From Gammaproteobacteria bacterium (GTDB taxonomy: Bacteria > Pseudomonadota > Gammaproteobacteria > Burkholderiales > Burkholderiaceae_C), in the NCBI GenBank assembly GCA_018815325.1, contig JAHIYE010000019.1:124001-188000 (forward strand): DNA of 64,000 nt, read 5' to 3'. Position 1 is the stretch's first letter. Each line of letters starts with the position of its first letter. The notes beneath the pieces were generated by a model. The model did not search any database. It saw only the letters and a program-made list of their open reading frames with translations, and was not told where the DNA came from. The translations under genes were made by a program, and so were the position numbers. This document shows positions 7,920 to 20,779 of the stretch, piece after piece.

Positions 7920-8801
7920 TCAGCGGCTGCGCGCGGGCAGCAGCACCGAGGCGATGGCCAGCACCATGAGCACGACGGCAGCCCAGTCCTGCCAGTGCAG
8001 TACTTCACCCAGCAACCAGGCGCCGGTAAAGACACCGAGCACCGGGATCATCATCACGCTGAGCGTGGATGCAACGGGTGGCAGGCTGCGCGCAAGGTAA
8101 AACCACACGGCGTGTGCGAAGCCGAAGATCAGCACCGCGTTGTACAGGATTGAACCCCAGGTGACAGCAGAGGGGGCTTTCCACTGTGCAGATTCGAAAA
8201 GCACCGCCAGGCCGGTCATGAGCAAGGTGGTCATGGCTGTCATCCAGAACGAGAGGGTGAGTGTGGGCACCGGAACGGTGGTGCGGCGCAGCAGGTGGGT
8301 GCCCAGCGCCCAGGTCAGGGCGGCGAACAGCGCATACAGCACGCCGAGGGGGTGTCCCGCCAACTGGGTGAGCTCATGCCACAGCAGGAGCATGACGCCC
8401 AGCGCGGCAGCGGCAACGCCAATCCAGGCGCGCGGGACAAGATGCTGGCCAAAAATGAGGGCGCCAAGCAAGGCAGAAAAAATCGGCATGCTGTAGCCCA
8501 GGATGGCAGCACGTCCGCTGCTGAGCATCTTGACCGCCACAATGATGAGCGGATGCCAGATGAACATATTGGCCAATGCCAGCACGAACAGCTCACGCCA
8601 ATGGGCGCGTGGCACCACAAACGGCACTTTCAGTGCATGCAGACCCAGGGCGAGCACCGGCAGGCCCAGCCACATGGAGAGCATGCGAAAGGTCAGTGGT
8701 GGGTAGTCGGTCACGCCCATCTTCATGATGGGCCAGTTGATGCCCCAGATCAGGGTGAGCAGCACAAGGCCGACGAGTTGTTTGCGCGACAGGGTTTGCA
8801 T
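7920..8801 (-). CDS. EamA/DMT-family exporter
   Basis: A 293-residue ten-helix transporter with two EamA repeats: an N-terminal [16 protein letters not shown] and a second-half [27 protein letters not shown] (shown as landmarks). Substrate unknown. It converges on vanB and diverges from pyrF with only 35 bases between start codons, leaving little room for separate promoters. Nothing in the sequence ties it to vanillate metabolism. Confidence 0.85.
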   Translation of the reverse strand: MQTLSRKQLVGLVLLTLIWGINWPIMKMGVTDYPPLTFRMLSMWLGLPVLALGLHALKVPFVVPRAHWRELFVLALANMFIWHPLIIVAVKMLSSGRAAILGYSMPIFSALLGALIFGQHLVPRAWIGVAAAALGVMLLLWHELTQLAGHPLGVLYALFAALTWALGTHLLRRTTVPVPTLTLSFWMTAMTTLLMTGLAVLFESAQWKAPSAVTWGSILYNAVLIFGFAHAVWFYLARSLPPVASTLSVMMIPVLGVFTGAWLLGEVLHWQDWAAVVLMVLAIASVLLPARSR

Positions 8802-8836
8802 GGAGAGCGATTGTCGGTGTTTCTTACAATGCGGGT

Positions 8837-9691
8837 ATGACCTTCCTAGACATGCTGCGCCAGGCCGAGCGCGAAAATGGCTCCATGCTGTGCGTGGGGC
8901 TGGACCCCGAGCCGGCCCGCTTCCCCACTACGCTCAAGGGCGATGCCAGCAAGATCTACGACTTCTGTGCGGAGATCGTGGACGCCACGGCCGACCTGGC
9001 CATCGCCTTCAAGCCCCAGATCGCCTATTTTGCAGCGCACCGTGCAGAAGGCCAGCTGGAGCATCTGATGGAGCACATGCGACGGGTTGCACCCCATGTA
9101 CCCATCATCCTGGACGCCAAGCGGGGTGACATCGGCAGCACGGCGGAGCAGTATGCCAAAGAGGCGTTCGAGCGCTACGGGGCCGATGCGGTGACCTTGT
9201 CGCCCTTCATGGGCTTCGATTCTGTCGAGCCCTACCTCAAGTACGAGGGCAAGGGGGCCTTTCTGCTGTGCCGCACCTCCAACCCGGGTGGGGATGATTT
9301 CCAGAACCAGCGCCTGTCATCGGTCCAGGGCGAGCCGCTGCTGTATGAGCATATTGCCAAGCTGGCACAGGGGCCATGGAATCTCAACGGGCAACTGGGG
9401 CTGGTGGTGGGTGCCACTTACCCTGCGGAAATTGAGCAGGTCCGCGCCGTCGCGCCTACGGTGCCCCTGTTGATTCCGGGCGTTGGCGCTCAGGGCGGCG
9501 ATGCAGTGGCCACGGTCAAGGCAGGCTGGCGCGGCCTGAAGGGCGAGACGACCGGCCCCATCATTGTGAGTTCGTCGCGCGCCATTCTGTATGCCTCTTC
9601 GGGCGAAGACTTCGCTATTGCGGCACGCCGCGAAGCGACCAGGACCCGTGATTTGCTGGAAGCGGCCAGGCCATCGATTGCTATTAAATAA
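8837..9691 (+). CDS. pyrF: Orotidine 5'-phosphate decarboxylase, type 2
   Basis: Catalyses the last step of UMP synthesis. At 284 residues it is the longer type 2 form found in actinobacteria and many betaproteobacteria, not the ~230-residue E. coli type. The active-site stretch [12 protein letters not shown] has its lysine at K95, preceded by [10 protein letters not shown] at the N-terminus and followed by [11 protein letters not shown] and [11 protein letters not shown]. The last codons (IAIK) and the stop are contributed by dispersed repeat copy B. Confidence 0.95.
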   Translation: MTFLDMLRQAERENGSMLCVGLDPEPARFPTTLKGDASKIYDFCAEIVDATADLAIAFKPQIAYFAAHRAEGQLEHLMEHMRRVAPHVPIILDAKRGDIGSTAEQYAKEAFERYGADAVTLSPFMGFDSVEPYLKYEGKGAFLLCRTSNPGGDDFQNQRLSSVQGEPLLYEHIAKLAQGPWNLNGQLGLVVGATYPAEIEQVRAVAPTVPLLIPGVGAQGGDAVATVKAGWRGLKGETTGPIIVSSSRAILYASSGEDFAIAARREATRTRDLLEAARPSIAIK

Positions 9692-9745
9692 ATAGCTGTT
9701 GACGCAATCCAGTCAAGGGCTGGAGGCCAATTTTCTTGCTATTTT
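9679..9745 (+). repeat. Dispersed ~60-bp repeat, copy B
   Basis: Matches copy A (1811-1872) and, on the other strand, copy C (51095-51163): CTATTAAATAAATAGCTG, a variable middle, then AAGGGCTGGAGGCCAATTTT. It spans the junction of two convergent genes. It encodes the end of PyrF (IAIK) on the plus strand and the end of the EamA protein (KLASSP) on the minus strand, so both stop codons lie within the repeat. Confidence 0.7.
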
Positions 9746-10657
9746 CTCGCCAAACATGACGGTGGCCAGGGCGGCAACCACGAGCGCAATGCCAGCCCAT
9801 TGCCAGCCCGTGATGTGCTCGCCGAGCATGAGCATGCCGGCCGAGAGCCCCACCACGGGTACCCCCAGACTGAAGGGCGCGACCCGGTTGGCCGGATGGC
9901 GCTTGAGCAGGCTGGTCCACAAGGCATAGGCCCAGATGGTGGCGACCCAGCCCAGGTAGGCCCCGGCGAGCCAGGAGGTCCACGACACGCCGGTCCAGCG
10001 GGAAAGCTGGCCCCAACTCATGCCGGCTGCAGGGGCCGGGTCGAACAGGAAGCTGAAGAGCAAAAAGGGCAGGATAGGCACCAGGCTGCTCCAGACCAGG
10101 AACTGCAACGGCTCGAAACCGGCGTTCGCCTGCTGGGCCTTGCGCGCGATGATGTTGGAGGCTGCCCACATGAGCGCCGCACACAGATTGAGCAGGAAGC
10201 CAAACACCGTGGTGCTGCCCGCCGAGCCGTCAGCAGCAACGAAGTTCATCGTGAAGCACAACAGGCCCAGGGCGGCCAGGCCCATGCCGATGACCAGGGT
10301 GCGGCTCATGGTTTCCCGCAGCAAGGCATAGCCGAGCAGGGCGGTGAAGAAGACCTGGGTCTGCATCAGCACCGAAGCCAGTGCAGCCGTCATGCCGACC
10401 TTGAGCGCGGAGAACAGGAAGCCAAATTGCCCCACCCCTTGCAGCAGCCCATAGAGTAGTACCCACTTCCAGGGCAGCTTGGGCGGACGGATGAACAAGA
10501 CCAGTGGCAGTACGGCAAACACATAGCGCACGGCGCCGAGCTGGAAGGGTGTGAAGTCGAGTAGCGCGAACTTCATCGCGACGAAGTTCAGGCCCCAGAT
10601 CACGATGACCGCGAGGGCGGAGGCGAGGTCACGGGCGCTGAGGGAGGCTGCTTGCAT
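9713..10657 (-). CDS. EamA/DMT-family exporter
   Basis: A 314-residue DMT transporter with two EamA domains. The N-terminal VIVIWGLNFVAMKFAL and ALWTSLLKRHPANRVAPFSL in the second half resemble the RhaT/O-acetylserine-exporter type group (EamA/YdeD-like). It converges with pyrF, and its last six codons come from dispersed repeat copy B. The next gene on the same strand (dctM, upstream in transcription) ends with its own terminator, so this gene needs its own promoter in the ~45 bases above 10657. Substrate unknown. Confidence 0.86.
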   Translation of the reverse strand: MQAASLSARDLASALAVIVIWGLNFVAMKFALLDFTPFQLGAVRYVFAVLPLVLFIRPPKLPWKWVLLYGLLQGVGQFGFLFSALKVGMTAALASVLMQTQVFFTALLGYALLRETMSRTLVIGMGLAALGLLCFTMNFVAADGSAGSTTVFGFLLNLCAALMWAASNIIARKAQQANAGFEPLQFLVWSSLVPILPFLLFSFLFDPAPAAGMSWGQLSRWTGVSWTSWLAGAYLGWVATIWAYALWTSLLKRHPANRVAPFSLGVPVVGLSAGMLMLGEHITGWQWAGIALVVAALATVMFGEKIARKLASSP

Positions 10658-10700
10658 GCCCGATTATTCCCGAGACGGCTCCTGCCAGAGGATGCTACTG

Positions 10701-10736
10701 AAAAAGCCGTGGCTGCATTACGGCAGCCACGGCTTG
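10701..10736 (-). terminator. Rho-independent terminator after dctM
   Basis: Read on the minus strand, a 13-bp stem AAGCCGTGGCTGC / GCAGCCACGGCTT with a 6-base loop is followed by a T-run (A-run at 10701-10705 on the plus strand). It lies 25 bases past the dctM stop and ends the TRAP operon. Confidence 0.85.
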
Positions 10737-10760
10737 TAGAAGTGCGAAACAGCGTACTCG

Positions 10761-12044
10761 CTACTTGCCGAAGATCAGGTCCGGCAGTCCCAGGCTGATG
10801 AACGGGATATAGGTCACCATGACAAGGAAGATCAGCAACACCGACAGCCAGGGCAGGGCCGCGCGCGTGGTCTGCACCAAGCTCATGCCGGTGATGCCAC
10901 TGGTGACAAACAGGTTCAGCCCCACCGGCGGTGTCACCATGCCGATCTCCATGTTCACCACCATGATGACGCCCAGGTGGATCGGATCAATGCCCAGGTG
11001 CGTGGCAATGGGGAACAGGATGGGTGCCAGGATCAGGATGATGCCAGTGGGCTCCATGAAGTTGCCTGCCACCAGCAGCATCAGGTTCACCACCAGCAGG
11101 AACATCCAGGGTGACATGCCCACGGCGAGGATGTGCTCGGCAATGACTTGCGGGATGCGCTCGGTGGTCAGCACATGTGCAAACAGCAGCGCGTTGGCCA
11201 CGATGAACATCAGCATCACAGTCGTCTTGGCAGATTCCAGAAATACCTCGGGCAGATCGCGCAGCTTGAGGTCACGGTAGACGAACACCGCTACCACCAG
11301 CGCATAGACAGCCGACACGGCGGCTGCTTCGGTCGGCGTGAAGACGCCCCCGTAGATGCCGCCCATGATGATGACCAGCAGGGCCAGACCCCAGAGCGAA
11401 TCGCGCAGGGCACGAAACACTTCCCTCGTGCTCGCCTTGGGCGGAGGCGTGAGCTGTAGCTTGCCAGCGCGCCACCAGACCGCGAACATCAGCATCAGGC
11501 CCAGCACGATGCCGGGCACCACGCCGGCCATGAACAGGCGGCCTACCGAGACCTCGGTCACGGCGGCGTACACCACCATCACGATGGAGGGCGGGATCAG
11601 GATGCCCAGAGTGCCGGCATTGCAGATCACGCCGGCGGCGAACTCCTTGGTATAGCCGTTCTTCACCATGCCGGCGATCACGATGGAGCCAATGGCCACC
11701 ACCGTGGCGGGGCTGGAGCCCGAGACCGCCGCAAACAGCATGCAGGCCAGAATCGAGGCAATCGCCAGACCCCCGCGCATGTGCCCCACTGCCGCAATTG
11801 CAAAACGCACCATGCGCCGCGCTACGCCGCCGGTGGACATGAGGTTGCCTGCCAGCACGAAGAAGGGGATCGCCATCAGCGTGTAATGCTCGCTGGTCTC
11901 GAACAGCTTGATCGACATCGAGGCCAGCGAGTCCTGCGAGAAGAAGGTGATCGTGATCAGGCTGGCCAAACCCAGGCTGATCGCCACCGGCATGCCGATG
12001 GCCATGAAGGCGAACAGGCAAAGAAACAGGACGACGGTGTTCAT
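10761..12044 (-). CDS. dctM: TRAP transporter large permease DctM
   Basis: A 427-residue inner-membrane protein with about twelve hydrophobic segments, the ion-coupled translocation subunit of a tripartite ATP-independent periplasmic transporter. Landmarks: VVLFLCLFAFMAIGMPVAISLG at the start (in part), the GLAIASILACMLFAAVSGSSPATV stretch, and NLFVTSGITGMSL near the C-terminus, all typical of DctM. Its ATG overlaps the dctQ stop by four bases (ATGA), indicating coupled translation of the two membrane subunits. With dctP upstream it forms a complete DctPQM system. Confidence 0.95.
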   Translation of the reverse strand: MNTVVLFLCLFAFMAIGMPVAISLGLASLITITFFSQDSLASMSIKLFETSEHYTLMAIPFFVLAGNLMSTGGVARRMVRFAIAAVGHMRGGLAIASILACMLFAAVSGSSPATVVAIGSIVIAGMVKNGYTKEFAAGVICNAGTLGILIPPSIVMVVYAAVTEVSVGRLFMAGVVPGIVLGLMLMFAVWWRAGKLQLTPPPKASTREVFRALRDSLWGLALLVIIMGGIYGGVFTPTEAAAVSAVYALVVAVFVYRDLKLRDLPEVFLESAKTTVMLMFIVANALLFAHVLTTERIPQVIAEHILAVGMSPWMFLLVVNLMLLVAGNFMEPTGIILILAPILFPIATHLGIDPIHLGVIMVVNMEIGMVTPPVGLNLFVTSGITGMSLVQTTRAALPWLSVLLIFLVMVTYIPFISLGLPDLIFGK

Positions 12045-12568
12045 GACGTGCTCTCCTCGGCTTTGAGCTTCATCGCATCCGCGGCTTCATCCGCCAGGTG
12101 CAGGCTGTCAGTCTTGCCGGTGACAAGGTTGTAGAAAATCTGAAGAAAGCGAAAGCCAACCAGCACATAGCCAATGGGCATGATGATCAGCACCTTCCAG
12201 CGCTCAATGGGAAGGTCGTCGAGCTCAACGCCGATCTCCATCATCTTGCTGACGTAGATCGTGGAGCCATAGAGCACCAGACCGACATAGACCAGGCTCA
12301 GCACGACGGCCAGGATGGAGACGACGCGGCGGGTCTGGTGGGGCATCAAGCGAACCAGGGCATCTACGCCAATATGCGAGCCTACCCTCACGCCATAGGA
12401 AATGCCGACGAAAATCATGGTGGCGAAACACACCATGGTGAGCTCCAGCGTCCACGAGAAACCCGTGTTGAATACATATCGCCGCACGACCTGCATGAAG
12501 GCCAGTGCAGTCATGGCGAAGAGCATGAGCGAGATGATCCACTCTTCAAGGCGGTCCAGAATTTTCAT
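12041..12568 (-). CDS. dctQ: TRAP transporter small permease DctQ
   Basis: A 175-residue four-helix membrane protein. ILDRLEEWIISLMLFAMTAL, VRRYVFNTGFSWTLELTM and FVGISYGVRVGSHIGVD are characteristic of DctQ. It links the DctP receptor and DctM channel. The stop overlaps the dctM start by four bases. A rho-independent hairpin lies between dctP and this gene, so it is probably expressed at a lower level than dctP. Confidence 0.94.
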   Translation of the reverse strand: MKILDRLEEWIISLMLFAMTALAFMQVVRRYVFNTGFSWTLELTMVCFATMIFVGISYGVRVGSHIGVDALVRLMPHQTRRVVSILAVVLSLVYVGLVLYGSTIYVSKMMEIGVELDDLPIERWKVLIIMPIGYVLVGFRFLQIFYNLVTGKTDSLHLADEAADAMKLKAEESTS

Positions 12569-12578
12569 GGTTCAGTCC

Positions 12579-12602
12579 AAAAAAACCCCGGGCAAGCCGG
12601 GG
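12579..12602 (-). terminator. Internal terminator/attenuator between dctP and dctQ
   Basis: On the minus strand CCCCGGCTTGCCCGGGG is followed by seven T (A-run at 12579-12585 on the plus strand), a compact intrinsic terminator inside the operon. Partial read-through would produce excess DctP over the two permease subunits. Confidence 0.75.
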
Positions 12603-12639
12603 TACAGGGGCAGGGTGTCGATCGTAATCGACAGCTGTC

Positions 12640-13629
<990 letters not shown>

Positions 13630-13776
13630 TTATGCGTAAAAAGATTCATGCCTAAAGCACCCTCCAACCATACGCAATCGCGCAAGCCATGCCAACTGTG
13701 GTGTTCAACAGCCGGGTTTTCCCTAGGGCGGGCCGGTTTCAAAATGCGGGGCCGCGTGGAGTTTGGGGGCCTGCAG

Positions 13777-13795
13777 GTACTTTCCTGCAAAGTAC
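13777..13795. promoter_or_regulatory. Palindrome in the dctP upstream region
   Basis: GTACTTTCCTGCAAAGTAC has perfect 7-bp arms around CCTGC, immediately beyond the stop of the second dctP and 160 bases upstream of the dctP start. An overlapping GCAGG...CCTGC symmetry is also present. It could bind the adjacent FixJ-type regulator or act as a small 3' hairpin; the sequence does not decide. Confidence 0.35.
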
Positions 13796-14824
13796 TTAAT
13801 GGGCCACAGCTTTTTGTACTTCCTCTATCCAGACCGGGCCAATGCGGCGGGCCAGCTCGTCATACACCGGCTGCACCGCTTCGCGCAGCCGGGCCCGCTG
13901 ACTCGGGCTCAGGGTATGGATGCGCGTGGTGCCCGCCTGTTGCAGTGCCGCAAGCGCCTTGTCGTTCTGGGTGTCGGCAATCAGGTTGCCGTAGCGCAGG
14001 GCCTCCTCCATGGCCTGGGTCAGCAGCGCACGGTCGCGCGGCGCCAGGGTTTGCCAGAAGTGCTGGTTCACGACCACTGCATAACCCAGATAGCCATGGT
14101 GGGTGAGGCTCAGGTCGGTCTGCACTTCGTTCATGCGTTGGGTCCAGAAATTGGACACGGGGTTTTCCGTGCCGTCCACCACGCTGCTGGCCAGGGCCTG
14201 CCGCGTCTTGCTGAACGGCAGCACCACGGGCCGCGCACCGAGTGCCCGCATCTGGGCGGCAATCACGTGGGAGGACTGCACGCGCATGCGCAGGCCGGCG
14301 AAGTCAGCGGGTTCCAGCAGCGGGCGGTTCGCGCTCATCTCCTTGAAGCCGTTGTCGAAATAACCCAGACCGATGATCTGCTGGCGCTGCAGCCGCTCCA
14401 GCAGGCGCCGGCCGATGGGGCCCTGCGTGATGCGTCGCACGTCCTGCACGCTGCCAAAAAGAAAAGGCAGGTCGAACAGCTCGAACTCGGGAAACCCGAT
14501 GCGTCCGAACTTGGACAGTGAGGGCGCGAGCATCTCCACCGCACCCAGGCGCATGGCTTCCATCTCGTCCAGATCGCCATACAGTTTGGCGCCGGGGTAG
14601 ACCTTGACCTGGATGCGCCCATTTGAGCGCTGCTCCACGAGGGCCTTGAAACGGTTGGCAGCCAGGCCCTTGGGCGTATCTTCTGCCACCACGTGGGAGA
14701 AGCGGATCTGCACCTCCGCGGCCTGCACGTTCAGGACGGACAGGGTCAGCAGACTCGCCACCAGCAGAGCGTTAAACCGGGATATCCAGGCGCGTTGTTC
14801 CCGGGGATGTGAAAACTTTGGCAT
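13796..14824 (-). CDS. Second DctP-type TRAP receptor (orphan)
   Basis: A 342-residue DctP homologue. Signal region FNALLVASLLTLSVLNVQA, then EVQIRFSHVVAEDTPKGLAA. The ligand arginine region is FAGLRMRVQSSHV, and SVVDGTENPVSNFWTQ matches the hinge signature. It is clearly paralogous to the DctP at 12640-13617 but has no permeases of its own. Its start is 39 bases from the divergent sensor kinase gene. The frame stays open far upstream antisense to the kinase, but ATG 14824 gives a normal signal peptide. It may be an alternative receptor for DctQM, or a ligand-presenting partner for the neighbouring kinase, as solute receptors do in some systems; both are inference. Confidence 0.88.
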   Translation of the reverse strand: MPKFSHPREQRAWISRFNALLVASLLTLSVLNVQAAEVQIRFSHVVAEDTPKGLAANRFKALVEQRSNGRIQVKVYPGAKLYGDLDEMEAMRLGAVEMLAPSLSKFGRIGFPEFELFDLPFLFGSVQDVRRITQGPIGRRLLERLQRQQIIGLGYFDNGFKEMSANRPLLEPADFAGLRMRVQSSHVIAAQMRALGARPVVLPFSKTRQALASSVVDGTENPVSNFWTQRMNEVQTDLSLTHHGYLGYAVVVNQHFWQTLAPRDRALLTQAMEEALRYGNLIADTQNDKALAALQQAGTTRIHTLSPSQRARLREAVQPVYDELARRIGPVWIEEVQKAVAH

Positions 14825-14863
14825 GGCCGTTATGCTAGCGACACCGTCTGCGACCGCCATCCC

Positions 14864-16993
14864 ATGAAACCCGCCCCCGCCGATCCAAGCTTCGATTTCG
14901 AACTGCTGCAGCGCAGGGAGGACGGCACGCCCGGACGCAACCGGCTGGCTTGGCTGTGGCTGCTGGGTCTGCTGGGTTTGCTGGTGGCCTCCATCGTTGC
15001 ACTGGTGCTCTACCTTCGGACCTTCGAGGCAGAAGAGGAGGACCGCCGCCGCGTTGCCGACACCCAATGGCTGGAACAAAGCGTGCGCTTCCATTTCAAC
15101 CGGCTCGAAGACGACATGGCAGCCGTGGCGCACAAGGTGCTGGGCAGTGGCAAGCCCTTCGCATCCGGCCAGGCGACAGACATCAACGGCGGACAGCTGT
15201 GGAGCGAGCCGGGCGTGATCCTCGCGCACGGCTGGTTGCCGGCCCGGGATGGCGCCACGACACCACCGATTCTGGCGCCCCTGCGTGCAGACAGTGCCGC
15301 GCACAGGGAGAACGCCGAAGCCCTCGCCACCATGCAAGCCATCACACGTGGCTTGCGGCGGCCGGCCTATGCCGGCCTGATGCGGCAGGCCGATGGGCAG
15401 CGCCGCGATGTGATCTGGCTCGCGGTGCCGGTGTTCGAGCGGGGCGAGTTCGCGGGCGACTACCTGGCCTCCCTGTCGCTGGACGCGGCAGTGGCGGGGC
15501 TGGTGCCGGACTGGTTCCGGAAAAACCACCACCTGCGTCTGCTCGACAACCAGCAAGTGGCACAGGCCAGCCTGCCGCGCCAGGATCTGCATCTGGCGCA
15601 GATGAACCTGCAGGGGGCTGACCTTGCGCTGTGGGTGCAGCCGCTGGGCTCGCAGCCAGCCATGGTGCCGCGCATTTTTTTCCTGGTGGCGCTGCTGTTT
15701 TTGTTGGGCATGCTGGCCAGCCTGTATGCGCTGCGGCGGGACTTCGGCAAGCGCCAGCGGGTGGAGGCCTTGCTGCAGGCGCAGGTGGCGCTGCGCTCGG
15801 CGATGGAGAACTCGGTCACCATCGGCTTGCGGGCCTGGGCACTCAATGGCCGGATTCTCTACGTCAACCAGGCGTTTTGCCGTCTGGTGGGTTTCGAGGC
15901 GCACGAACTGGTCGGCCAAACCGCCCCGCTGCCCTACTGGCCTAGGGACCAGACCGATGAGTTGCAGTCCCTGCACCAGCACATCATTGCGCAGGGCACG
16001 CTGGACACGGGCATGGAGGTGCAGTTCCAGCATCGCGACGGGCATCTGATCGATGTGCTGATACACGAAGCGCCGCTGAACACCGCCAGTGGCGAGCAGC
16101 TGGGGTGGATGAGCTCGGTGCTCGACATCAGCGAGCGCAAGCGTGCCGAGCGCAAGGCGGCGCGCCAGCAGGAACGGCTGGAGGCCTCCGGACGGCTGGT
16201 GGCCATGGGCGAGGTCGCCTCTACCCTGGCGCATGAGCTTAACCAGCCACTGGGTGCACTGAGCAGCTTTGCCAGCGGCCTGGTCAACCGGCTGCACAAG
16301 GGCGGCATCACGCTGGAGGAAATGGGGCCGGTGGTTGAGCGCATGAACCAACTCTCCGACAAGGCCGGGCGCATCATCCAGCGCGTCAATGCGTTTGCGC
16401 GGCGCCATGAGATGAGCCGTCAGCGGATCGACCTGGTGGCGTTCATGCGGCGCATGATGGGGCCCTATCGCCAGCAAGGCACGGTGGCGTTTCGGCTCGT
16501 GATGGACGACGCCCCGCTCTGGATCGATGCCGATGCACTGTTGCTCGAACATGCGGTACACAACGTCGTGAGCAACGCGCTGCACTGGTCAAGGCTGGGC
16601 GGCAAACCGGCCACCGTGCAGGTGAGCCTGGCCCGGGAGGGGTATTTTGCCTGCGTGGCGGTCAGTGACAGCGGCCCGGGTGTGAGCGAGGAGCAGAAGG
16701 AGCACGTGTTCAGCGCCTTCTTCAGCGCTACCGAGGATGGCATGGGCATGGGGCTGGCGATCTGCCGCTCGGTGGTCGAGGCTCACCACGGGCGTATCGA
16801 GATCGGGCGCGATCCGGTGCTGGGTGGCGCACGTTTTGTGCTGTGGTTGCCGCTGTCGGGGGTCATGCCGCAAGAGCCCGTCCCTGGCGAGGAGCAGGTG
16901 GGGAGCAGGGCTATGCCTGGCCAGTCCGTGCAGGACAATCACCCCACGCCAGCCGCGAATACACCGCCAACCCAGCCGACCCCTGTGCCATGA
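14864..16993 (+). CDS. DctS/DctB-like membrane sensor histidine kinase
   Basis: A 709-residue kinase. TM1 about residues 28-51, an extracytoplasmic sensor domain to about 265, TM2 about 268-288, a PAS domain about 305-420 (MENSVTIGLRAWALNGRILY), then HisKA with the phosphoacceptor H457 (LAHELNQPLGALSSFASG) and HATPase (N-box HNVVSNALHWS, SDSGPGVSEE, MGMGLAICRS). A Pro/Thr-rich tail of ~45 residues ends the protein. The double-TM plus PAS layout matches DctS of Rhodobacter, which senses C4-dicarboxylates, and the flanking TRAP genes support this role. Its stop overlaps the regulator start (ATGA). Confidence 0.92.
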   Translation: MKPAPADPSFDFELLQRREDGTPGRNRLAWLWLLGLLGLLVASIVALVLYLRTFEAEEEDRRRVADTQWLEQSVRFHFNRLEDDMAAVAHKVLGSGKPFASGQATDINGGQLWSEPGVILAHGWLPARDGATTPPILAPLRADSAAHRENAEALATMQAITRGLRRPAYAGLMRQADGQRRDVIWLAVPVFERGEFAGDYLASLSLDAAVAGLVPDWFRKNHHLRLLDNQQVAQASLPRQDLHLAQMNLQGADLALWVQPLGSQPAMVPRIFFLVALLFLLGMLASLYALRRDFGKRQRVEALLQAQVALRSAMENSVTIGLRAWALNGRILYVNQAFCRLVGFEAHELVGQTAPLPYWPRDQTDELQSLHQHIIAQGTLDTGMEVQFQHRDGHLIDVLIHEAPLNTASGEQLGWMSSVLDISERKRAERKAARQQERLEASGRLVAMGEVASTLAHELNQPLGALSSFASGLVNRLHKGGITLEEMGPVVERMNQLSDKAGRIIQRVNAFARRHEMSRQRIDLVAFMRRMMGPYRQQGTVAFRLVMDDAPLWIDADALLLEHAVHNVVSNALHWSRLGGKPATVQVSLAREGYFACVAVSDSGPGVSEEQKEHVFSAFFSATEDGMGMGLAICRSVVEAHHGRIEIGRDPVLGGARFVLWLPLSGVMPQEPVPGEEQVGSRAMPGQSVQDNHPTPAANTPPTQPTPVP

Positions 16994-17600
16994 ACCCCGC
17001 CATTCACATCGTCGATGACGACGCCGATTTCCGCGACGGACTGGCCTGGCTGTTCGACTCCCGCGGCCATCAGGCCAAAACCTGGGCCGATGGCGAAGCT
17101 TTTCTGACCGAGGCCCGGGCGCAGGCGGGCGCCTGGAACCATGCGGTGGTGCTGCTCGACATCCGCATGGAGCCGCTGTCCGGGCTGGCGACCTTTGAGG
17201 CGCTCAAGGCGCTGCAATGTCCCTGGCCGGTGTTGTTTCTCACGGGCCATGGTGACGTCAGCATGGCGGTGGCCACCGTCAAGAACGGGGCCTGGGATTT
17301 TCTGGAGAAACCGTTCCAGAACAATGTGCTGGTCGACAAGGTGGAGCAGGCGCTGGCTGCCGCCGCCTCGCTGAGCGAGGAAAGCCAGCAGGCGCAAAAC
17401 GTGCGTCAGGCCCTGGCCAGCCTGAGCGTGCGCGAGCGCGAGGTGCTGGATGAACTGATCCAGGGCCACTACAACAAGACCATTGCCGACCACCTGGGCA
17501 TCACGCCGCGCACGGTGGAGTTTCACCGCGCCAACATCTTCAGGAAGATGGAGGTGAACACGGCCGTCGAGCTGGCGCACAAGCTCGGGCGTTATGAACC

Positions 17601-17604
<4 letters not shown>
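16990..17604 (+). CDS. DctR/FixJ-like response regulator
   Basis: A 204-residue two-domain regulator: receiver ([10 protein letters not shown], phosphoacceptor D57 in LLDIRMEP, signalling lysine in LEKPFQ) and a C-terminal LuxR/FixJ HTH ([36 protein letters not shown]). ATG 16990 overlaps the kinase stop by four bases, so the pair is co-translated; open frame upstream of this start is antibiotic of meaning because it lies inside the kinase gene. By analogy with DctS/DctR it should activate the nearby TRAP genes. Its stop overlaps the convergent uvrA stop by three bases. Confidence 0.93.
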
Positions 17605-20630
<3,026 letters not shown>

Positions 20631-20779
20631 AAGAGGATGCTCTGCTCAACAAAACCTACCATGATAGTGAAATATGCTGAGTTTGGTGGGGCGGCGGCTC
20701 CCGCTGCCATCTGCCGGGAGCAATTCGGGGACAATCAGGGTCTTTGACTTTCAAAAAGTGGCCCCAGAAGGCCTTGCAC

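Noticed and set aside
13796-16585. A 929-residue minus-strand ORF running through the second dctP and antisense to the sensor kinase
   Set aside because: Only the last 342 codons have a signal peptide and DctP motifs. The upstream part is Gln/His/Arg-rich and lies under the kinase gene, whose motifs are intact, so it is a high-GC shadow frame.
20631-20779. Possible LexA (SOS) box between uvrA and the MFS gene
   Set aside because: No CTGT-N8-ACAG or convincing variant found by reading either strand of this region.
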